DNA of 5,767 nt from positions 1-5,767 of the forward strand of contig RFLL01000083.1 of assembly GCA_003693905.1 (NCBI GenBank), in the 5' to 3' direction. The notes below the pieces were generated by a model. The model had not been told where the DNA came from, searched no databases, and worked only from the letters and a program-made list of their open reading frames with translations. The translations under genes were made by a program, and so were the position numbers. Of this stretch, positions 1 through 4,612 are shown piece after piece; the first letter of the stretch is position 1; the number at the start of each line of letters is the position of its first letter. The stretch is from Alphaproteobacteria bacterium. Lineage in GTDB: Bacteria > Pseudomonadota > Alphaproteobacteria > Kiloniellales > J153.

Positions 1-1111
1 CGAACAGACCGGGCAAGGCGGTTGCGGTGGTCTCGTCACAAATCACACCGCCCATCAGGTAATGGGCGGTCGGCACCACCTCGACCCGGCCGCCGGCCAG
101 ATCGAAGCCGCAGTCGGCACAACGCTGCACCATGCCCCTGAACTGACGCCGCACCTCGTCGGGACCGAGATGACTCATCTGAATGTAGAGGCCGCCGCCC
201 GGCGTGGTATTGCCCTTGCGCATCTCGGCATACATGGCGCGGCTGACAATATCGCGGGTGGCGCGCTCGCCGCGGGGATCGTAATCGAGCATGAAGCGCC
301 GCCCGGCACCGTCGAGCAGATAGCCGCCGGCACCGCGCAAGCCTTCCTCCAGCACGGTACCGGTCATGCGCGTCTCCTGCCCGGCCAGCAGCCCGGTGGG
401 GTGGAACTGCACCATCTCCATGTCACGCAGGCCGAGGCCGACGCGCAACGCCATCGCCAGGCCGTCCATGCTCTTGTCGCCCGAAGGCGTGTGATAGCGG
501 TACATGGTCGGCCCGCCGCCGGTGGCCAGCAGAACCGCCCGTGCGCGCACGAAGCGAAAGGCGCCGCTGCGCATGTCGACCAGGAGGACGCCCGACAGAG
601 AGGCCCCGTCCGACGCCGGAATCAGGGCCAGGGCGCGGTGTTCCTCCAGCCGCTCCACGGGGCGCGCCCAGACCTGCTCCATCAGGCGGTTGATGATTTC
701 GATGCCGGTCAGATCGCCCTTGTGCACGGTGCGGTCGAAGCTCTGCCCGGCGAACGCCTTGCCGTGCAGGGTGCCGTCGGGATTGCGGTCGAAGAAACAG
801 CCGATTTCGTTTTCCAGCTCCTGCACCCGTTCCGGTGCGGTGGCGCACAGGCGCCAGGCCAGCGCCTGGTCGGGCAGCCATTTGCCGCCGACCACGGTAT
901 CCATGAAATGACGCTCGACCGAATCGCCGGGATGGAGAGAGACGTTGTAGCCGCCCTGCACCATGCGGGTGCAGCCGCTTTTGCCGAGCAGCCCCTTGAC
1001 TGCGACGGTGACGCGCAGGGCCGGATTGGCCTGCAATGCATGAAGCGCCGCGAACAGGCCGGCACCACCGCTACCCAGGATCAGGATATCGGTATCGTGC
1101 CACTCCAGCAT
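1..1111 (-). CDS. sdhA: Succinate dehydrogenase/fumarate reductase flavoprotein subunit, partial (C-terminus beyond left edge)
   Basis: Catalytic FAD subunit of a complex II-type enzyme interconverting succinate and fumarate on the cytoplasmic side of the membrane. The 370 residues visible begin with ATG at 1111 and stay open to the window edge; the family is usually near 550-600 residues. Seen: Rossmann GSGGAG at 13-18, MVQGG at 50-54, FHPTG with His237, EEG.RG at 255-260, Arg291 in RDIVSRA, and His350 in PTAHYLMGG. His237, Arg291 and His350 match the catalytic/substrate residues of the family. Odd: the position of the FAD-linking His is Cys47 (GCTRMVQGG), the Thr of the usual TEG.RGEGG motif is Glu255, and RGEGG reads RGAGG. 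The start lies 4 bases after the stop of the preceding anchor gene, without a clear Shine-Dalgarno, suggesting coupled translation. L-aspartate oxidase is a relative, but the BCD neighbours argue for complex II. Direction of reaction is not decidable. Confidence 0.88.
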   Translation of the reverse strand, partial: MLEWHDTDILILGSGGAGLFAALHALQANPALRVTVAVKGLLGKSGCTRMVQGGYNVSLHPGDSVERHFMDTVVGGKWLPDQALAWRLCATAPERVQELENEIGCFFDRNPDGTLHGKAFAGQSFDRTVHKGDLTGIEIINRLMEQVWARPVERLEEHRALALIPASDGASLSGVLLVDMRSGAFRFVRARAVLLATGGGPTMYRYHTPSGDKSMDGLAMALRVGLGLRDMEMVQFHPTGLLAGQETRMTGTVLEEGLRGAGGYLLDGAGRRFMLDYDPRGERATRDIVSRAMYAEMRKGNTTPGGGLYIQMSHLGPDEVRRQFRGMVQRCADCGFDLAGGRVEVVPTAHYLMGGVICDETTATALPGLF

Positions 1112-1115
1112 CGCG

Positions 1116-1457
1116 TTACAGGGCGTTGACAAGAAAAACAAAACCTATAACCAGCGAAACCGCACCGGCAGCCGCGGCCAGGCCCGCCTGACCATTCCGC
1201 CAAGGCAGGAATTCGACCGCGAGCAGACGCAGGCCGCCGAGAAGATGCACCGCCAGCAGCACGACGAGGCCCAGTTCCGCTGCCTTGACCCAGCCCGAGG
1301 CGGTCCACGCCAGGGCACCGTCGAGCGCCGCCGCGCCGCGCACGGCGGTGCCAAGAACCAGAAAATGCAGCGGCAGGAAAAGCGCCAGCGCGACCCCGGA
1401 CAGACGGTGCACGACGAACGCCCACCACAGGGGATTGCCGCGTTGCAGCGGTCTCAC
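1116..1457 (-). CDS. Succinate dehydrogenase/fumarate reductase membrane anchor, SdhC-like (second anchor)
   Basis: A 113-residue membrane anchor that would hold the SdhAB dimer on the membrane, bind quinone and probably heme b. Three hydrophobic helices are visible, at about residues 13-36, 56-82 and 91-112. The motif HRLSG at 17-21 is the classical SdhC quinone-site signature; His31 and the H-x3-G-x-R motif at 71-77 are candidate heme-contact positions. I chose the GTG at 1457 because it overlaps the stop of the upstream anchor gene (GTGA, 4 bases) and gives a normal family length. A longer open frame runs upstream in the same phase, but it only reads through other genes out of frame. The gene ends 4 bases before the flavoprotein start. 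SdhC versus SdhD naming is ambiguous because both anchors look SdhC-like. Confidence 0.85.
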   Translation of the reverse strand: MRPLQRGNPLWWAFVVHRLSGVALALFLPLHFLVLGTAVRGAAALDGALAWTASGWVKAAELGLVVLLAVHLLGGLRLLAVEFLPWRNGQAGLAAAAGAVSLVIGFVFLVNAL

Positions 1458-1783
1458 AGCACCACCGCGGCCACCGCCCGCGCCCCCAGTCCGAACAGTC
1501 CCAGCCCGACGGCCAATGTCAGCCCATCCAGCATGCGCCCGCGCCAACCGAACGATTCGGCGATCATGGTACGTACCCCGATGGCAGCATGAACGGCGGC
1601 GGCCACGACGAACAGACCGTAGAACGCGGCCCACAGGGCGCTGCCCTGGGTGCGCGCCAGAATCTCGGCCGCCGACAGGCCGCCGCGCATGGCATAGACG
1701 ATCAGCCCCAGGTGCACGAGCACCAGCGGCGCCAGGATGATAGCGCTGATGCGCTGAGCCAGGAACAGATGGGCGGCACGCAT
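1454..1783 (-). CDS. Succinate dehydrogenase/fumarate reductase membrane anchor (first anchor)
   Basis: A 109-residue hydrophobic protein with helices at about 6-30, 49-71 and 84-108, the three-helix plan of complex II anchors. It carries QRISA at 10-14, comparable to the HRLSG motif of its neighbour, then His24, and an H-x3-G-x-R motif at 65-71. These are the expected places for quinone binding and heme ligation. The ATG at 1783 is 3 bases downstream of the iron-sulfur subunit stop codon, and the gene ends in a GTGA overlap with the second anchor, so it belongs to the same operon. Upstream sequence offers only a weak G-rich ribosome site, consistent with translational coupling. It could be named sdhC or sdhD; similarity to the second anchor suggests the two are old paralogues. 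Confidence 0.83.
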   Translation of the reverse strand: MRAAHLFLAQRISAIILAPLVLVHLGLIVYAMRGGLSAAEILARTQGSALWAAFYGLFVVAAAVHAAIGVRTMIAESFGWRGRMLDGLTLAVGLGLFGLGARAVAAVVL

Positions 1784-1786
1784 GGA

Positions 1787-2503
1787 TTACAGCCGCCCGC
1801 GCAGCACGGCCCCGGCCACGGCGCGCTTCAGACCGGCAATCGCGGCGGTCGGGTTGAGCGCCTTGGGGCATACCTGCATGCAGGCCTGATGACTGTGGCA
1901 GTTCGTGCATCCGCCGTCGCCGGCCACCGCACGCAGACGCGCCGCGCGAGCGCCGTCGCGGATGTCGTTGTGCAACGTCCAGGCCCGGTTCAGCGCCGCC
2001 GGCCCCAGATAATCAGGATTCCAGGCCACGACATCGCAGGCGGCATGGCACACCGCGCAATTGATGCATTCGATCCCGGCATCGACGGCCCGGCGGTGCG
2101 GCGAATCCGGGGCCATCCGCACCGGAGGATCGGTGCGCCCGGCGGTCGGTACGAAGCGGCCGTGCGCGGCCTGCCACTTCTCGAAAAACGGCGTCATGTC
2201 ACAGGCCAGATCCTTGATGACCGGCAGATTGCGCAGCGGTTCGATCGTCAGGGCGTCGCCGCGGACCACTCGCGATACGTGGGTGCGGCAGGTCCACCGC
2301 GGTACCCCGTTGACGGTCATGGCGCACGACCCGCACATCCCGACCCGGCAAGCGAAGCGATAGGCGAGCGCCGGATCACGGTTGCGCTGGACCCAGGTGA
2401 CGACGTCGAGCACCGTCTGGTTGGCACGGTGCGGCACCTCGAAGGTGCGCAACGCTCCGTCGGCGCCCCCCTTCCAGATCCGTACGCGCAGTGTCCCGTC
2501 CAT
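1787..2503 (-). CDS. sdhB: Succinate dehydrogenase/fumarate reductase iron-sulfur subunit
   Basis: Electron-transfer subunit carrying electrons between the flavoprotein and the quinone site. The 238 residues match the usual SdhB length. The N-terminal ferredoxin fold has the [2Fe-2S] cysteines C52, C57, C60 and C72 (CRVGMCGSC then C). The C-terminal helical domain has CINCAVCHAAC (C146, C149, C152, C156) and CTNCHSHQAC...CPKALNP (C199, C202, C208, C212). By family precedent C146/C149/C152/C212 hold the [4Fe-4S] cluster and C156/C202/C208 the [3Fe-4S] cluster; C199 is extra. DMTPFFEKW at 102-110 and DYLGPAALNRAW at 164-175 are typical. The frame is open further upstream to 2611, but I chose the ATG at 2503 because it follows a GGGAA ribosome site and starts exactly at the conserved first strand. 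It is first gene of the B-C-D-A operon. Confidence 0.93.
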   Translation of the reverse strand: MDGTLRVRIWKGGADGALRTFEVPHRANQTVLDVVTWVQRNRDPALAYRFACRVGMCGSCAMTVNGVPRWTCRTHVSRVVRGDALTIEPLRNLPVIKDLACDMTPFFEKWQAAHGRFVPTAGRTDPPVRMAPDSPHRRAVDAGIECINCAVCHAACDVVAWNPDYLGPAALNRAWTLHNDIRDGARAARLRAVAGDGGCTNCHSHQACMQVCPKALNPTAAIAGLKRAVAGAVLRGRL

Positions 2504-2592
2504 GATGTTCCCACTGCCACAACGTCCGTCCGCCGGTGGTGCGAACGGCCCTTTCGGCTTGTGCCGTTTTCGGGATTGCGTAAGGTGCCATA

Positions 2593-2608
2593 TTCCAACG
2601 TGGTGGAA
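2593..2608. repeat. Inverted repeat TTCCA-N6-TGGAA
   Basis: Five-base perfect arms TTCCA (2593-2597) and TGGAA (2604-2608) around a 6-base centre. It lies about 90 bases upstream of the sdhB start, a plausible operator position for the complex II operon. The regulator is unknown. Confidence 0.3.
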
Positions 2609-2621
2609 CAACCGGGCTTGT

Positions 2622-2641
2622 CGTTCGTCGTTTGACGAACG
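2622..2641. repeat. Perfect 8-base inverted repeat, CGTTCGTC-N4-GACGAACG
   Basis: Arms at 2622-2629 and 2634-2641 are exactly complementary around the 4-base centre GTTT. No T-run follows in either direction, so it does not look like an intrinsic terminator. Its central place between divergent genes fits an operator or a leader hairpin. Function is inferred only from symmetry and position. Confidence 0.45.
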
Positions 2642-2662
2642 GCGCCCGTCACGGCGTTGAAA

Positions 2663-2679
2663 TCATTGCTTCGCATTGA
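2663..2679. repeat. Imperfect dyad TCATTGC-TTC-GCATTGA
   Basis: Seven-base arms match at 6 of 7 positions around a TTC centre, about 40 bases before the Ni/Co transporter start. A candidate operator or leader hairpin for that gene; an overlapping smaller dyad GCTTC-N5-GAAGC occupies 2668-2682. Confidence 0.3.
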
Positions 2680-2718
2680 AGCCACACCCCGCCCGGGTCC
2701 CGACGGTCCGCACACGCC

Positions 2719-3426
2719 ATGCTTTCGTTCCTTGCTCTCGGTTTCCTGATCGGCATGCAGCATGCGCTCGAGGCCGATCATGTCGCCGCGGTGGCCAGCC
2801 TTGCCTCCGGCGAACGATCGCTGCGCGCCATCGTGCGCCACGGCACCGCGTGGGGAATCGGGCATGCGACATCGCTGTTCGTTTTCGCCGGTATCGCCAT
2901 CGTGCTCGGGATCGGCCTGCCCGCCCGCACGGCGGCGGCCCTGGAGCTGGCCGTCGGCGTCATGCTCGTCGGCCTCGGCCTCGACGTTTTCCGTCGTCTG
3001 GTACGGGCGCGGGTGCATTTCCACGCCCATGCCCACACCGACGGCGTGGTCCACATTCATGCCCACAGCCATGACGGCGACACGGGGCCGCACGATCCGA
3101 CCCGACACGAGCACACCCATCCGCCGGGGCTGCCGGTGCGGACCTTCGCCGTCGGCCTGATGCACGGGCTGGCCGGCTCGGCGGCACTGCTGCTGCTGGC
3201 CGTCACCGGTCTGCGTTCGGGCTGGTCGGGACTGGTCTATGTCGCGATCTTCGGGGCCGGGTCGATCGTCGGCATGGCGCTGCTGTCGGCAGCAATGGCC
3301 ATCCCCCTCAGCTTCACCGCCCGGGCCATGACCTGGGCCCATCGCGGGCTTCAGATTGCCACCGGCAGTCTCACCGTCATCATCGGCGGCTTCATAGTCG
3401 TCGAGGCGGCCGGCACCCTGCTGTAG
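2719..3426 (+). CDS. Nickel/cobalt transporter, UreH/NicO/NiCoT-like membrane protein with His-rich loop
   Basis: A 235-residue inner-membrane protein expected to move Ni2+ or Co2+. About six hydrophobic helices are visible, near residues 1-27, 44-66, 72-92, 139-162, 168-192 and 212-234. The first helix contains H15-x4-D20-H21 (QHALEADH), the H-x4-DH metal signature of this superfamily; further family-like motifs are HGTAWGIGH at 41-49 and GLMHGLAGS at 147-154. Between helices 3 and 4, residues 100-134 hold 12 histidines in alternating HxH runs, a likely metal-binding or sensing loop. The ATG at 2719 is the first codon that retains the whole first helix; it lacks a clear Shine-Dalgarno. No urease, hydrogenase or cobalamin genes are adjacent, so the metal and client enzyme stay open. 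Direction (uptake or efflux) cannot be read from sequence. Confidence 0.85.
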   Translation: MLSFLALGFLIGMQHALEADHVAAVASLASGERSLRAIVRHGTAWGIGHATSLFVFAGIAIVLGIGLPARTAAALELAVGVMLVGLGLDVFRRLVRARVHFHAHAHTDGVVHIHAHSHDGDTGPHDPTRHEHTHPPGLPVRTFAVGLMHGLAGSAALLLLAVTGLRSGWSGLVYVAIFGAGSIVGMALLSAAMAIPLSFTARAMTWAHRGLQIATGSLTVIIGGFIVVEAAGTLL

Positions 3427-3435
3427 ATCATCCGG

Positions 3436-4203
3436 TTACAGCCGGCCCGGCATCTGCGCGGCCGGGTCCGGGCTCGGTTCCGCCCCATCATGCCGCCCCG
3501 TCGCGCTGGCTTCGATCGCGCGGCGCAGCGTCGGTGCCCACAGGTCGATCACCGCCTCGATATGGTCGCGCACCGCCGCCGCCGCGGCCTCGGCATCGCC
3601 GGCTTGAAGCGCACGCAGGATCGCTGCATGCTGTGCGGCGACAGGCGTTTCATGCTGGCTGCACTTGTCCGCATTGCCAAAGGTGTAGCGATGCATGTGC
3701 AGAGCACAGCGCATCAGGATCGGCTCCAGCGCCGGCATGCCGGCGGCCTGGAAAATGCGGAGGTGAAAGGCCCGGTCCAGTTCGCTGCACAGATAAGGGT
3801 CGCCGGCGCGGCTTGCCTCCTCCATCTGCTCGATCGCTTCGGTGAGCTCGGCAATGTCCTCGTCCGGCAGGCCGAGGGCGGCGCGGCGCGCCCCGGCCAT
3901 CTCCAGCTCGATGCGAATGATCGCCATGCGCGCCGCCTCCTCCAGCGTGGTGTCCGAGACCACGGTACCGCGATAGCCGCGACGCGTAACCAAACCGTCC
4001 TGTTCGAGGCGCAGCAGCGCCTCGCGCACCGTCCCCTGGCTGCATCCGTATTCGGTGGCAATATGCTGTTCGAGCAGAAGGGTCCCCGGCCGCGCCTCGC
4101 GCAGCAGGATCGAGCGTTTGATCGCATGGTAGACGACGTTACCTTTGCGCACGCCGAGAAAACGTGACCCGGCCGCACGCGCATTCTGTGCTAGCGTATG
4201 CAT
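3436..4203 (-). CDS. GntR-family transcriptional regulator, FCD subfamily (FadR-like)
   Basis: A 255-residue DNA-binding regulator. Residues about 22-84 form the GntR winged helix-turn-helix: the recognition region is CSQGTVREALLRLEQDGLV (54-72), followed by the wing RRGYRGTVV (74-82). Residues about 90-225 form the helical FCD effector domain, with the metal/ligand residues D143, H147, H192 and H214 in the usual order. Such proteins normally repress transport or catabolic genes and release DNA on binding an organic acid or similar effector; the effector here is unknown. The ATG at 4203 is preceded by only a weak ACGAG ribosome site. The gene is divergent from the ABC transporter operon starting at 4613, which is therefore the most likely target, together with its own promoter. 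The tail after residue 230 is Pro/Ala-rich and unlikely to be structured. Confidence 0.92.
   Translation of the reverse strand: MHTLAQNARAAGSRFLGVRKGNVVYHAIKRSILLREARPGTLLLEQHIATEYGCSQGTVREALLRLEQDGLVTRRGYRGTVVSDTTLEEAARMAIIRIELEMAGARRAALGLPDEDIAELTEAIEQMEEASRAGDPYLCSELDRAFHLRIFQAAGMPALEPILMRCALHMHRYTFGNADKCSQHETPVAAQHAAILRALQAGDAEAAAAAVRDHIEAVIDLWAPTLRRAIEASATGRHDGAEPSPDPAAQMPGRL
3444..3468. terminator. Possible hairpin at convergent gene ends
   Basis: CCCGGC (3446-3451) pairs with GCCGGG (3461-3466) across a 9-base loop, extended by a G-U and a G-C pair. It lies just beyond the Ni/Co transporter stop and inside the last codons of the convergent GntR gene. There is no T-run, so termination is uncertain; GC-rich chance pairing is possible. 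Confidence 0.22.
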
Positions 4204-4223
4204 GATCTCGTATGGATCTCATG

Positions 4224-4253
4224 TTGACAGTCGGGGAATACAGTCGCAACAAT
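4224..4253 (+). promoter_or_regulatory. Candidate sigma70 promoter toward ABC transporter operon
   Basis: A perfect -35 hexamer TTGACA lies at 4224-4229, with AACAAT (4 of 6 match to TATAAT) at 4248-4253 after an 18-base spacer. The predicted start site, near 4260, falls inside the 16-base dyad at 4256-4271. The spacer region also contains the direct repeat ACAGTCG at 4227-4233 and 4240-4246, one and a quarter helical turns apart. Confidence 0.35.
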
Positions 4254-4254
4254 C

Positions 4255-4282
4255 ATTATCGATATTGATAACGTATGTACAA
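4255..4282 (-). promoter_or_regulatory. Candidate sigma70 promoter for the GntR gene
   Basis: On the minus strand TTGTAC (4282-4277) and GATAAT (4260-4255; 5 of 6 match to TATAAT) are separated by 16 bases. This places the start about 45-50 bases before the GntR ATG. The -35 is weak. The dyad at 4256-4271 covers the -10 and part of the spacer, so autorepression would be expected. Confidence 0.35.
4256..4271. promoter_or_regulatory. 16-base near-perfect dyad, candidate GntR/FCD operator
   Basis: TTATCGATATTGATAA is palindromic at 7 of 8 base pairs. It overlaps the -10 of the candidate GntR promoter and the predicted start site of the divergent ABC promoter. That is the position for a repressor controlling both directions. 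Assignment to the neighbouring FCD regulator is inference from position. Confidence 0.42.
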
Positions 4283-4321
4283 TAATGCTGCGGGCGGAAA
4301 GAGCCAAGCCAAGAAACGAAC

Positions 4322-4339
4322 CAGGCAAGACAGGCAAGA
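4322..4339. repeat. Two tandem copies of CAGGCAAGA
   Basis: Exact 9-base unit repeated twice without a gap (4322-4330 and 4331-4339). It may be a chance duplication. Confidence 0.3.
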
Positions 4340-4453
4340 ATCGCGCACACCGGATCTGACGGAAAATCGCAGGGAGATGTCCGAACTCTGGCGATGCGTG
4401 CCGTGACCGCGGTGTAGCGAAACCCGGAACCCGCGGGGACATCTGTGTTGAGC

Positions 4454-4482
4454 GTGCGCAACGTAGGTACGGACGTTCGCAC
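4454..4482 (+). repeat. Leader hairpin, 10-base-pair stem with one bulge
   Basis: GTGCGCAACGT (4454-4464) pairs with ACGTTCGCAC (4473-4482) with a single bulged C and an 8-base loop. It would be a stable RNA hairpin in the leader of the ABC transporter mRNA. No T-run follows, so simple termination is unlikely. Confidence 0.45.
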
Positions 4483-4516
4483 CCGCAGGCCCTGGACCGG
4501 GCAGTGAAGAAAACAG

Positions 4517-4535
4517 AACCTCCGGACCGGAGGTT
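4517..4535. repeat. Perfect inverted repeat AACCTCCGG-A-CCGGAGGTT
   Basis: Nine-base arms are exactly complementary around one central base. Such a compact symmetric site fits a dimeric DNA-binding protein better than an RNA hairpin, although a 7-base-pair stem with a 5-base loop is also possible. It is about 80 bases before the ABC ATPase start. Confidence 0.5.
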
Positions 4536-4542
4536 GGAGCAG

Positions 4543-4570
4543 ACGTTAACGTTTAAGCCGGCCTGCTTAA
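4543..4570. repeat. Palindrome ACGTTAACGT followed by TTAAGC-N6-GCTTAA
   Basis: A perfect 10-base palindrome at 4543-4552 is immediately followed by 6-base inverted arms at 4553-4558 and 4565-4570. Together with the dyad at 4517-4535 this makes three symmetric elements in 54 bases, ending 42 bases before the ABC ATPase start codon. Confidence 0.45.
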
Positions 4571-4600
4571 TTGGCCGCGAACGACGATGAACAGGGGGAC

Positions 4601-4606
4601 GGGAGG
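4601..4606 (+). promoter_or_regulatory. Ribosome binding site GGGAGG deciding a GTG start
   Basis: GGGAGG ends 6 bases before GTG at 4613, an ideal spacing. The upstream in-frame TTG at 4571 has no such site and would add 14 non-conserved residues, so the GTG is preferred. Confidence 0.75.
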
Positions 4607-4612
4607 CATTCG

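Larger units (their letters stand above)
2504..2718. promoter_or_regulatory. Divergent intergenic region between sdhB operon and Ni/Co transporter gene
   Basis: 215 non-coding bases separate two divergently read genes, so promoters for both directions should lie here. I see no convincing sigma70 pair for either direction; TTGACG at 2632-2637 is a possible plus-strand -35 without a good -10. Three inverted repeats are present: 2593-2608, 2622-2641 and 2663-2679 (listed separately). A GGGAA ribosome site lies just before the sdhB ATG. The transporter ATG at 2719 has no recognisable Shine-Dalgarno. Confidence 0.5.
4204..4612. promoter_or_regulatory. 409-base divergent regulatory region between GntR regulator and ABC transporter operon
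   Basis: No convincing gene is present: open frames here are short, lack ribosome sites and have no family-like sequence. The left part (about 4224-4283) is AT-rich against a GC-rich background and carries candidate promoters in both directions with a dyad between them. The stretch 4290-4445 shows only a short tandem repeat at 4322-4339. The right part (4454-4570) is a dense cluster of inverted repeats. If the plus-strand promoter is right, the ABC operon has a leader of about 350 bases. Confidence 0.55.

Noticed and set aside
62..1129. 355-codon plus-strand open frame
   Set aside because: It is the antisense shadow of the flavoprotein gene, whose strand shows clear FAD and active-site motifs. 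The His/Ala/Gly-rich translation has no family character.
1458..1910. Upstream extension of the second anchor frame
   Set aside because: It would run through the first anchor and iron-sulfur genes in another phase; the GTG at 1457 with GTGA overlap gives the normal anchor length.
2575..2594. Sigma54-like TGGCAC on the minus strand before sdhB
   Set aside because: The GG and GC elements are 8 rather than 10 bases apart, so the -24/-12 geometry fails.
1589..2635. 348-codon plus-strand open frame
   Set aside because: It lies antisense to the iron-sulfur subunit and first anchor, both of which have decisive motifs. GC-rich third positions produce long shadows.
2317..3342. 341-codon minus-strand open frame
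   Set aside because: It overlaps the start of the iron-sulfur gene and the antisense of the Ni/Co transporter. It has no recognisable domain and is rich in Gly, Arg and Asp, as shadows of this transporter would be.
4219..4482. Minus-strand open frames of 83 and 87 codons in the intergenic region
   Set aside because: No ribosome site, no family-like sequence, and they cross the promoter and hairpin elements.
4571..4612. TTG start adding 14 residues to the OppD-like ATPase
   Set aside because: The added residues are not family-like and the GGGAGG site fits the GTG at 4613.
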